Source: an uncultured Lachnospiraceae bacterium
Lineage (GTDB): Bacteria; Bacillota_A; Clostridia; Lachnospirales; Lachnospiraceae
Length of the DNA: 10,884 nucleotides
Direction: 5' to 3'
NCBI GenBank assembly: GCA_910585655.1
Contig: CAJUFW010000026.1
Span: forward strand, 16,262-27,145
Shown: piece after piece, positions 1 to 6,775 of the stretch
Numbering within the stretch: position 1 is the first letter of the stretch
Layout: each line of letters starts with the position of its first letter
Notes under the pieces: model-generated
Told to the model about the DNA's origin: nothing
Database searches by the model: none
The model's input: only the letters and a program-made list of their open reading frames with translations
Translations under genes and position numbers: made by a program

Positions 1-33
1 ACACTCTTTCCCTACACGACGCTCTTCCGATCT
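1..33 (+). other. Illumina sequencing adapter (contamination, not genomic)
   Basis: The first 33 bases, beginning ACACTCTTTCCCTACACGAC and ending GCTCTTCCGATCT, match the Illumina TruSeq/PE read-1 adapter exactly as I know it. It is oriented adapter-then-insert, as expected at the end of an untrimmed read, so base 34 is the first genomic base. The adapter is open in the same frame as the following rseP fragment and would translate to TLFPYTTLFRS, a peptide known from contaminated protein databases. Any gene call running through it would have an artificial N-terminus. Confidence 0.97.
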
Positions 34-585
34 TTAAACGAAGAGGCAGTGGAAGTGACGCTGCAGCGAGGTGAAAAGGAATACACGGTTTCCGTAACGC
101 CGGCTTATGCAGGCGCTTCGTATTCGATTGGAATGAGCCATAACCTGGGACGGGTAAGAACAGGCGTTTGGGGAACGTTGAAATACAGTCTGAACGAAGT
201 CCGTTTCTGGATTAGCAGTACGATAGAAAGCCTGGGGCAGATGATTACCGGACGGGTCTCAAAAGACGATATTGCCGGACCGGTCGGCATCGTGGATATG
301 ATTGGCAATACGTATGAACAGAGCAAGCAGGACGGCTTGTGGTATATCTTATTAAATATGGCGAATATCAGTATTTTGCTTACGGCAAATCTGGGCGTAA
401 TCAACTTATTGCCGATACCAGCCCTAGACGGCGGGCGGCTGGTCTTTTTGCTGATAGAGGCGGTCAGAGGCAAGCCGATTGCTCCGGAAAAAGAGGGAAT
501 CGTTCATTTGATTGGCTTTGCCGCGCTGATGGTGCTGATGGTATTTGTCTTATTCAACGATGTAAGCAGGTTGTTTGGACGCTAA
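34..585 (+). CDS. rseP: RIP metalloprotease RseP/RasP (site-2 protease), 5'-truncated
   Basis: This is the C-terminal 183 residues of a membrane zinc metalloprotease (M50 family) that cleaves transmembrane anchors, such as anti-sigma factors, inside the membrane. The start and the N-terminal HExxH zinc site are missing because the contig begins here; the GTG at 49 is not a real start. Visible in order are the end of a PDZ domain (LNEEAVEVTLQRG), the motif DIAGPVGIVDMIG, and the second active-site segment NLLPIPALDGGR, whose Asp (codon 427-429) is the third zinc ligand in this family. That segment lies in a hydrophobic stretch, and a last membrane span follows near the C-terminus (FAALMVLMVFVLF). 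The family is usually around 340-430 residues, so roughly half is present. ispG starts 32 bases downstream, matching the common Clostridia order dxr-rseP-ispG-polC. Identification is firm; its substrate cannot be told. Confidence 0.93.
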   Translation, partial: LNEEAVEVTLQRGEKEYTVSVTPAYAGASYSIGMSHNLGRVRTGVWGTLKYSLNEVRFWISSTIESLGQMITGRVSKDDIAGPVGIVDMIGNTYEQSKQDGLWYILLNMANISILLTANLGVINLLPIPALDGGRLVFLLIEAVRGKPIAPEKEGIVHLIGFAALMVLMVFVLFNDVSRLFGR

Positions 586-617
586 AAGCAGACAGAGGAA
601 AAAGGAGGCATATCGAA

Positions 618-1721
618 ATGAAAGAGGCAAAAAATACTGCAATCCGGACACAAAGTAAAGTGATCCGGATTGGAACTCAGGTGATCGGCGGCGGGAATCC
701 GATTTTAATTCAGTCGATGACGAATACAAAGACCGAAGACGTAGCGGCTACGGTAGCGCAGATTCACCGACTGGAGGAAGCCGGATGCGAGATCATTCGC
801 TGTGCGGTGCCGGATATGGCGGCAGCCGCAGCATTAGCAGAGATCAAAAAAGAAATTTCGATTCCTCTGGTAGCCGATATCCATTTTGACTACCGTCTGG
901 CGATTGCTGCGATGGAGCATGGCGCCGACAAAATCCGGATCAATCCGGGAAACATCGGAGGAACCGATGGGAGAACTGCCAGAGAACGGCTTTCGGCAGT
1001 CGTAGCATGTGCCAAAGAACGGCAGATCCCGATTCGGGTAGGCGTCAACAGCGGTTCCGTAGAGCAGACATTGATACGAAAATACGGGCATGTGACGGCA
1101 GAGGCTTTGGTCGAAAGCGCTTTGGATAAAGTGGCGATGATTGAGGAGATAGGCTATGACAATCTGGTGATCAGCTTAAAATCGACCGACGTACCAATGT
1201 GCATCCGCGCCCACGAGCTGATTGCAGACAAAACAAAGTATCCGCTGCATATCGGGATTACGGAAGCCGGAACGATTGCTGCCGGAACGATCAAATCGGC
1301 GGTCGGATTAGGTATTATCTTGTATGCAGGAATCGGGGATACCATCCGGGTGTCCCTGACCGGAGATCCGGTAGAAGAAGTAAAGTCTGCAAAGCGGATT
1401 TTAAAGACGTTAGGCTTCCGTCAGGGAGGGATTGAAGTAGTCTCCTGCCCGACGTGCGGAAGGACAAGCATTGATCTGATTGGGCTGGCAAATCAGGTAG
1501 AAACGATGGTACAGCGATTTGATTCGTTAAATCTAAAAGTAGCAGTAATGGGCTGCGCCGTCAATGGTCCCGGGGAGGCAAGAGAAGCGGATCTGGGGAT
1601 TGCCGGAGGACGGGGAGAAGGACTGCTGCTGCGGAAAGGAGAAATCCTTCGGAAAGTACCGGAAAACGAGTTGTTGGCTGCCTTGGAGCAGGAATTGGAG
1701 CATTGGGAGACGCAGGAATAA
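618..1721 (+). CDS. ispG: 4-hydroxy-3-methylbut-2-en-1-yl diphosphate synthase (IspG/GcpE)
   Basis: The gene encodes 367 residues, normal length for the short bacterial form. The cytoplasmic enzyme converts 2-C-methyl-D-erythritol 2,4-cyclodiphosphate to HMBPP, the penultimate MEP-pathway step toward isoprenoids. The N-terminal TIM-barrel half begins with IRIGTQVIGGGNPILIQSMT and contains DIHFDYRLAI and KIRINPGNIG. The C-terminal half holds the 4Fe-4S ligands: CPTC (Cys277, Cys280), Cys313 in MGCAVNGPGE, and Glu320 of the same motif. All expected ligands are present. The ATG at 618 is chosen because AGGAGG lies at 603-608 with a 9-base gap and the N-terminus matches the family. The frame stays open back to 339, but that stretch overlaps rseP. 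The gene sits 32 bases after rseP and 17 before polC, so the three probably form one operon. No regulatory site is visible inside the cluster. Confidence 0.97.
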   Translation: MKEAKNTAIRTQSKVIRIGTQVIGGGNPILIQSMTNTKTEDVAATVAQIHRLEEAGCEIIRCAVPDMAAAAALAEIKKEISIPLVADIHFDYRLAIAAMEHGADKIRINPGNIGGTDGRTARERLSAVVACAKERQIPIRVGVNSGSVEQTLIRKYGHVTAEALVESALDKVAMIEEIGYDNLVISLKSTDVPMCIRAHELIADKTKYPLHIGITEAGTIAAGTIKSAVGLGIILYAGIGDTIRVSLTGDPVEEVKSAKRILKTLGFRQGGIEVVSCPTCGRTSIDLIGLANQVETMVQRFDSLNLKVAVMGCAVNGPGEAREADLGIAGGRGEGLLLRKGEILRKVPENELLAALEQELEHWETQE

Positions 1722-1738
1722 GGATAGGAAGTGGGAGA

Positions 1739-4700
1739 ATGAGATTTTTGGAAGCTTTTGAGGGACTGCAGGTGCCGGAACGCTTGGACGCTATATTTGA
1801 AGACGTGTCAGTGGAACGGGTTGTGGCGTCTCACTCTAAACGACTTGTTCAGATACATATTTGCAGCAATCGTCTGATTCCTCATAAAGAGATCGGACGG
1901 ATGGAGTACCAGTTGCAAAGGCAGCTTTTTACGGATCTTCCAAACCGGGTGAAACTGGTGGAACATTACCGTTTGTCTGCCCAGTATACCCAGGAAAATC
2001 TGTACCATGCTTATTTTTCCAGTTTAGTCGAAGAGCTTTCTGCAAAAAGTGTGTTGGATGGCAATCTGCTCCAACATGCACAGGCAGACTTTGAGGGCGG
2101 GACGTTGACGCTGACGTTCGGCGACAGCTTTATTACCAGAAACCGCGCGCCGCAGATTGGCGAATGGTTAAAGGAACTCTATCAGGAACGCTTTACCATG
2201 GATCTGGCAGTCTCCTATGTCTATCAGGAGATACCAGAGCGGAAAGAAGAAGAAACAGAACACTTTGCCGTGGCACAAAGTGCCGTGGGACAAGGTGCCA
2301 TGGGACAAGGTGCCATGGGACAAGGTGCGTCTGGAACGCTGGCGGCAACGGCAGTCAGGGGGAGCGCAGGAGGCGATACCATCACCGCCTCTAATGTTTC
2401 GGCATCCTCAGGCACTGTCGCTTCGTCTACTGACACCGGGAAAAAAGTATCTGTTTCGTCTGGAAATATAAACGAGGGAGCGTCTGCGGAGGCGGCGACG
2501 GGAAGCGGCAGCGATAGAGGAACTGCTTTGCCTGCCTCAAAAGGCGCAACACAGCCGGCAAAGAAAAAAAGTATGTTCAGCGTGTATCAAGGTTCTGGCG
2601 GAACAGGCGGCTCCGGAAAGGACGGGCAGCGGGCTTACCGACGGAAGTTGCCGGACGATCCGGATGTATTTTATGGAAAAGCCTTTGAGGGAGAAACAAA
2701 GCCGATTTCGGAGTTAAACGACGGAAGCGGCGAGGTGATCGTTCAGGGACAGGTGCTAAAGGTAGAGGAAAAAGAGACCAGGACGGGAAAAATCCTTTTT
2801 ACTTTTGCCGTCACCGACTTTACTGACAGTATCGGTTCCAAGATTTTTGCCAGAGATGAGGACGAGGCGGGGCGAGTACGGGAAAAACTGAAAAAGGGCG
2901 CGTTTATCCGTTTAAAAGGTGTCGCTTCCTGGGACAACTATTCCCGTGAGCTTTCTCTTGGTTTTTTGGTAGGAATCAAGACCATTCCGGATTTTACAAA
3001 TAAACGGATGGATACGAGCGAGAAAAAGCGGGTAGAGCTGCATCTGCATACCTTGATGAGCGATATGGACGCGGTGGTAAACGTCAAGTCGCTGTTTCAG
3101 ACATTAAAAAGCTGGGGACATCGTGCCGTGGCTATTACGGATCATGGAGTGGTGCAGGCGTTTACCGAGGCTTCTCATGCTTTGAGTAAAGGGGACGATT
3201 TTAAAGTTATTTATGGGATGGAAGCGTATCTGGTAGACGATGTCAGCGATATTGTGCAGAATGATAAAGGGCAGCGCCTGTCAGACACGGCGGTCGTATT
3301 TGATATTGAGACGACAGGCTTTGGACCGGGAAGCGACCATATTATTGAAATCGGTGCGGTCAAGGTACGGGAGGGGGAAATTGTCGAACATTTTTCTTCT
3401 TTCCTCAATCCGCAGGTGCCGATTCCGTTAGAAATCGAAAAACTGACCGGTATCACCGATGAAATGGTACTTTCTGCACCGACGGTAGAGGTGGTATTGC
3501 CGCAGTTTTTAGCGTTTTGCGAGGGGGCTGTGTTAGTAGCGCATAACGCAGCATTTGATACCAGCTTTATCCGTGCCAAGGCTGCCGCACTACAAATCAA
3601 AACAGATTTTACGGTAGTGGATACAGTGGGGATGGCGCGGGTGCTGCTGCCGGATTTAAAAAACCATAAGTTAGATACCGTGGCGGCAGCCTGCGGGGTT
3701 TCTCTGGAACATCATCACCGTGCAGTAGACGATGCCAAAGCGACAGCCGAAATTTATCTCTCTCTTTGCCGGAAGCTGGCAGAACAGGGAGTTGAGACGT
3801 TAGAACAGTTAAACGAAAACAGTAAATTACCAAAAGAGTTAATCAAAAAACTGCCGACGTATCATACGATTTTACTGGCGAAAAATGATGTAGGAAGAAT
3901 CAATTTGTATAAGTTGGTTTCTCTTTCTCATCTGGAATACTTTGCCAGAAGACCACGGATACCAAAAAGCCTGTTGATGGAAAACAGGGAGGGGCTAATC
4001 GTTGGATCTGCCTGTGAGGCGGGAGAGCTTTACCGGGCAATTCTCAACAAACACGGCAAGGAGGAAATCGGCAGGCTTGCCAGGTTTTACGACTATTTTG
4101 AAATACAGCCGTTAGGAAACAATCACTTTATGATCGAAAGCGCCAAGATTCCAGACGTCAATTCCGATGAAGATTTGATTGCGATCAATAAGGAAATCGT
4201 GGCGTTAGGAGAGGAGTATCAAAAACTGGTTGTAGCGACCTGCGACGTTCACTTTTTAAATCCGGAGGACGAGGCTTACCGGCGGATGATTATGAATTCC
4301 AAAGGCTTTGAAGATGCGGATCGGCAGCCTCCACTGTATTTACGTACCACGGAGGAAATGTTAGCGGAATTTTCGTATTTGGGAGCAGAAAAGGCAGAAG
4401 AGGTCGTGATCACCAATACGAATAAAATTGCCGATATGGTGGAACGGATTTCTCCGGTACGTCCGGACAAATGCCCGCCGATCATTGAAAATTCAGCGGA
4501 AACCCTGCGAAAAATCTGTTATGACAAAGCATATTCGATGTATGGAGATCCGCTTCCGGAACCGGTAAAGGAGCGGCTGGAGCATGAATTAAAATCCATC
4601 ATCGGAAACGGTTTTGCCGTCATGTACATCATTGCCCAAAAACTGGTATGGAAATCCAACGAAGACGGCTATCTGGTCGGTTCCCGTGGATCGGTTGGTT

Positions 4701-6385
4701 CCTCCTTTGTCGCAGCGATGGCAGGAATCACCGAGGTGAATTCTCTTCCGGCTCATTATTACTGTGAATCCTGTCATTATTCGGATTTTGATTCCGAAGA
4801 AGTCAAGGCATTTGGCGGGCGTTCCGGCTGCGATATGCCAGATAAGCTCTGCCCGGTCTGTGGGCAGCCTTTGATAAAAGACGGACATGATATCCCGTTT
4901 GAAACGTTCCTTGGCTTTTACGGCGATAAGGAACCAGATATCGACCTGAACTTTTCCGGGGAATATCAGGCAAAAGCCCATGCCTATACAGAGGTAATCT
5001 TTGGAGAGGGACAGACGTTTCGCGCCGGAACGATTGGTACGGTGGCAGATAAAACCGCCTATGGCTATGTTCTGCGCTATAATGAGGATCATCAGATTGA
5101 AGGGATGCGGAGCGCGGAGATTGAACGGATTTCACAAGGCTGCGTCGGGGTACGACGGACGACCGGACAGCATCCGGGCGGAATCGTCGTGCTGCCGATC
5201 GGAGAGGAGATCTATTCCTTTACCCCGGTACAGCACCCGGCAAACGATATGAATACACCGATTGTCACTACACATTTTGATTATCACTCGATTGACCATA
5301 ACCTCTTAAAGCTGGATATTCTCGGACACGACGATCCGACGATGATTCGGATGTTAGAGGACATCACCGGAAAAGATGCCAAAAGTATCCAGTTAGACGA
5401 TGAAAAGGTATTGTCTTTGTTTAACGGGCTTTCCGCTTTGGGGATTACTGCCGAAGATTTGGACGGCACCGATCTGGGAAGTCTTGGTATTCCGGAATTT
5501 GGAACAGAGTTTGTCATGCAGATGTTACGAGAAACGAAGCCGAAAAGCTTTTCGGAGTTGGTGCGGATTTCCGGTCTTTCTCATGGAACGGACGTATGGA
5601 CAGGGAACGCCCAGGTGCTGGTACAGGAGGGAACCTGTACTCTTTCAACTGCTATCTGTACCCGTGACGATATTATGATCTATTTGATCCAAAAGGGCGT
5701 GGAAGCGGGCAAAGCTTTTAAAATCATGGAAAGCGTACGAAAAGGAAAGGGTCTGACCGAAGAGATGGAAACAGCAATGAAAGCCTGCGACGTACCGGAC
5801 TGGTATATCTGGTCATGTAAAAAAATCCAGTACATGTTTCCAAAAGCTCATGCTGCCGCTTACGTTATGATGGGCTTTCGGATTGCCTGGTTTAAAGTCT
5901 ATGAACCGTTGGCTTATTACGCCGCTTTTTTCAGTATCCGGGCAACTGCCTTTGACTATGAAAAAATGTGCCAGGGGCGGGCGCACTTAGACGCGGAAAT
6001 CAATCTGATCAAAAAGAAAGGGAACGAGGCTACGAACAAAGAACAGGATATGCTGCGGGATATGAAAATCGTCCAGGAAATGTATGCCAGGGGCTTTGGA
6101 TTTCATAAAATTGCTCTCTATCAGGCGCAAGCCAAGCACTTTCAAATATTGGATGGAAAGCTGATGCCGTCTTTTAATTCGATTGACGGAATGGGAGACA
6201 AGGCAGCGATGGGCATTGTAGACGCCATAAAAGACGGACCGTTTCTGTCAAAAGATGATTTAAAGCAACGGGCAAAAGTTAGCCAGACAACAGTAGATAC
6301 GATGTCCAGGCTGGGACTGTTAGACGGGCTGCCGGAGAGTAATCAGATTTCGCTGCTGGATTTTTTTGGAGTGGAAGAGACGTAA
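1739..6385 (+). CDS. polC: DNA polymerase III subunit alpha, Gram-positive PolC type
   Basis: This is the replicative polymerase of low-GC Gram-positives, 1548 residues; PolC is usually about 1430-1470. Domains in order: N-terminal domain (about 1-165); low-complexity linker (about 165-300) with pentapeptide repeats at 178-197; OB fold (about 330-425); PHP domain (HLH at 435-437, Asp444, DHG at 468-470, Glu495, then Asp836 and His838) split by a DEDDh proofreading exonuclease (Asp522, Glu524, Asp607, His660, Asp665); polymerase core with SRGSVGSS (982-989), a zinc-binding cysteine cluster (Cys1009, 1012, 1031, 1038, 1041) and catalytic Asp1067/Asp1069 in DIDLNFSG plus Asp1193 in KLDILGHDD. 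A likely sliding-clamp motif QISLL (1536-1540) lies at the C-terminus. All catalytic residues are present. The ATG at 1739 is preferred: AGGAAG lies 8 bases upstream, while the TTG at 1703 would overlap ispG. A terminator follows the stop closely. Confidence 0.97.
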   Translation: MRFLEAFEGLQVPERLDAIFEDVSVERVVASHSKRLVQIHICSNRLIPHKEIGRMEYQLQRQLFTDLPNRVKLVEHYRLSAQYTQENLYHAYFSSLVEELSAKSVLDGNLLQHAQADFEGGTLTLTFGDSFITRNRAPQIGEWLKELYQERFTMDLAVSYVYQEIPERKEEETEHFAVAQSAVGQGAMGQGAMGQGASGTLAATAVRGSAGGDTITASNVSASSGTVASSTDTGKKVSVSSGNINEGASAEAATGSGSDRGTALPASKGATQPAKKKSMFSVYQGSGGTGGSGKDGQRAYRRKLPDDPDVFYGKAFEGETKPISELNDGSGEVIVQGQVLKVEEKETRTGKILFTFAVTDFTDSIGSKIFARDEDEAGRVREKLKKGAFIRLKGVASWDNYSRELSLGFLVGIKTIPDFTNKRMDTSEKKRVELHLHTLMSDMDAVVNVKSLFQTLKSWGHRAVAITDHGVVQAFTEASHALSKGDDFKVIYGMEAYLVDDVSDIVQNDKGQRLSDTAVVFDIETTGFGPGSDHIIEIGAVKVREGEIVEHFSSFLNPQVPIPLEIEKLTGITDEMVLSAPTVEVVLPQFLAFCEGAVLVAHNAAFDTSFIRAKAAALQIKTDFTVVDTVGMARVLLPDLKNHKLDTVAAACGVSLEHHHRAVDDAKATAEIYLSLCRKLAEQGVETLEQLNENSKLPKELIKKLPTYHTILLAKNDVGRINLYKLVSLSHLEYFARRPRIPKSLLMENREGLIVGSACEAGELYRAILNKHGKEEIGRLARFYDYFEIQPLGNNHFMIESAKIPDVNSDEDLIAINKEIVALGEEYQKLVVATCDVHFLNPEDEAYRRMIMNSKGFEDADRQPPLYLRTTEEMLAEFSYLGAEKAEEVVITNTNKIADMVERISPVRPDKCPPIIENSAETLRKICYDKAYSMYGDPLPEPVKERLEHELKSIIGNGFAVMYIIAQKLVWKSNEDGYLVGSRGSVGSSFVAAMAGITEVNSLPAHYYCESCHYSDFDSEEVKAFGGRSGCDMPDKLCPVCGQPLIKDGHDIPFETFLGFYGDKEPDIDLNFSGEYQAKAHAYTEVIFGEGQTFRAGTIGTVADKTAYGYVLRYNEDHQIEGMRSAEIERISQGCVGVRRTTGQHPGGIVVLPIGEEIYSFTPVQHPANDMNTPIVTTHFDYHSIDHNLLKLDILGHDDPTMIRMLEDITGKDAKSIQLDDEKVLSLFNGLSALGITAEDLDGTDLGSLGIPEFGTEFVMQMLRETKPKSFSELVRISGLSHGTDVWTGNAQVLVQEGTCTLSTAICTRDDIMIYLIQKGVEAGKAFKIMESVRKGKGLTEEMETAMKACDVPDWYIWSCKKIQYMFPKAHAAAYVMMGFRIAWFKVYEPLAYYAAFFSIRATAFDYEKMCQGRAHLDAEINLIKKKGNEATNKEQDMLRDMKIVQEMYARGFGFHKIALYQAQAKHFQILDGKLMPSFNSIDGMGDKAAMGIVDAIKDGPFLSKDDLKQRAKVSQTTVDTMSRLGLLDGLPESNQISLLDFFGVEET
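2270..2329 (+). repeat. 15-bp tandem repeat (four copies) inside polC
   Basis: Four head-to-tail 15-base units run from 2270. The last three are almost identical (GTGGGACAAGGTGCC, ATGGGACAAGGTGCC, ATGGGACAAGGTGCG); the first is diverged (GTGGCACAAAGTGCC). They encode VAQSA-VGQGA-MGQGA-MGQGA, residues 178-197 of PolC. Because the unit is a multiple of three, gain or loss of a copy keeps the frame. The repeat lies in a Ser/Gly/Ala/Thr-rich linker and is probably structurally neutral. Confidence 0.9.
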
Positions 6386-6393
6386 AAAAAGAG

Positions 6394-6437
6394 AAAAAAG
6401 GCACGTGGTTTATTATCTAAATTTCCAGTGCCTTTTC
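6394..6437 (+). terminator. Intrinsic terminator of the rseP-ispG-polC unit
   Basis: The arm AAAAGGCAC (6396-6404) pairs perfectly with GTGCCTTTT (6428-6436). The stem can extend inward by TGG/CCA across one bulged G, leaving a loop of about 16 bases. An A-run precedes it and a T-run ends it, so it could act in both directions. It begins 8 bases after the polC stop. The GC core is only about five pairs, so efficiency is uncertain. Confidence 0.8.
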
Positions 6438-6494
6438 TGCTAAATATTCATTATACAAAATAATAGTTACATTTACAAGAAATTTATAGAGATT

Positions 6495-6524
6495 TTGACA
6501 AAATAAAAAGAGCGAAAATTTTAT
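6495..6524 (+). promoter_or_regulatory. Candidate sigma-A promoter for the phosphorylase gene
   Basis: A perfect -35 box TTGACA lies at 6495-6500. Eighteen bases downstream is TTTTAT (6519-6524), matching four of six -10 bases. This is the best promoter in the gap and would give a leader of about 165 bases before the ATG at 6699. The -10 is weak and the region is AT-rich, so chance occurrence is possible. Confidence 0.5.
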
Positions 6525-6532
6525 CCAAAAAG

Positions 6533-6574
6533 AAAAAAACAGCACATCCGCCTGTTTTTTGCCGCCAGGCAAAA
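6533..6574 (+). promoter_or_regulatory. Two mutually exclusive leader hairpins (possible attenuator)
   Basis: Hairpin A pairs AAAAAACAG (6534-6542) with CTGTTTTTT (6552-6560) around a 9-base loop and resembles a weak terminator. Hairpin B pairs TTTTGCC (6557-6563) with GGCAAAA (6568-6574) around the loop GCCA. They share bases 6557-6560, so both cannot form fully at once. This lies just after the predicted transcription start. The pairings are visible; an attenuation role is inference, and hairpin A has only three G-C pairs. Confidence 0.3.
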
Positions 6575-6660
6575 TAGTGTCGCTGGAAGAAAATCGGCTT
6601 GTCTGCTATGCTGGAATCAGATTTTATTTTCATTCATCTGAAAATTTAGCGAAGGCAAGG

Positions 6661-6701
6661 AAGGAGGACGGCTGTGGCAGATACAGCCGAAAAAGGCAAT
6701 G
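6661..6701 (+). promoter_or_regulatory. Shine-Dalgarno separated from the start codon by a perfect hairpin
   Basis: A strong Shine-Dalgarno AAGGAGG lies at 6661-6667, but the ATG that fits the protein family is at 6699, 31 bases further, far beyond normal spacing. Between them CGGCTGT (6669-6675) pairs perfectly with ACAGCCG (6683-6689) around a 7-base loop. Folding it out would leave about 10 bases between Shine-Dalgarno and ATG. Only a badly spaced AAAAGG touches the ATG itself. Phage T4 gene 38 is a known case of a hairpin shortening such a gap. Confidence 0.5.
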
Positions 6702-6775
6702 AAAAAAGTGACAAACCAATGTATGCTCATTACTTATTCCGACAGTATGGGCAAAAATTTAAAGGAGTTGTATGA
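6674..6775 (+). CDS. Possible 33-residue leader peptide overlapping the phosphorylase start
   Basis: A GTG at 6674, six bases after the strong Shine-Dalgarno at 6661-6667, opens a 33-codon frame (start VADTAEKGNEKSDK) that ends at TGA 6773-6775. It overlaps the first 77 bases of the phosphorylase gene in another frame. It is proposed only because the strong Shine-Dalgarno is well placed for it and badly placed for the main gene. The peptide resembles no family I know and may be a chance frame. Confidence 0.2.
   Translation: MADTAEKGNEKSDKPMYAHYLFRQYGQKFKGVV

Larger units (their letters stand above)
6438..6698. other. AT-rich intergenic region upstream of the phosphorylase gene
   Basis: The polC-phosphorylase gap is 313 bases (6386-6698) with no credible gene beyond the possible leader ORF listed separately. 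It contains, in order, the polC terminator, a promoter candidate, two overlapping small hairpins, a weak inverted repeat (TCAGAT at 6617-6622 with ATCTGA at 6636-6641), and the unusual ribosome-binding region. I found no recognisable catabolite-control (cre) operator or known riboswitch. Confidence 0.6.

Noticed and set aside
339..617. Upstream extension of the ispG frame to 339, giving a 460-residue protein.
   Set aside because: It overlaps the conserved end of rseP, the added residues resemble no IspG, and the ATG at 618 has a well-spaced AGGAGG.
1703..1738. TTG at 1703 as the polC start.
   Set aside because: It overlaps the end of ispG, uses a rare start and adds only 12 unconserved residues; the ATG at 1739 has a properly spaced AGGAAG.
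2270..2329. The 15-bp tandem units as a CRISPR array or integration site.
   Set aside because: The units are directly adjacent without spacers, and the array is in frame inside polC.
4589..5092. Minus-strand open frame of 167 codons inside polC.
   Set aside because: It lies opposite the conserved polymerase core, has no family resemblance, and is explained by coding constraints on the + strand.
6617..6641. Inverted repeat TCAGAT/ATCTGA as an operator.
   Set aside because: Six-base arms with a 13-base AT-rich loop are expected by chance here, and no matching regulator is nearby.
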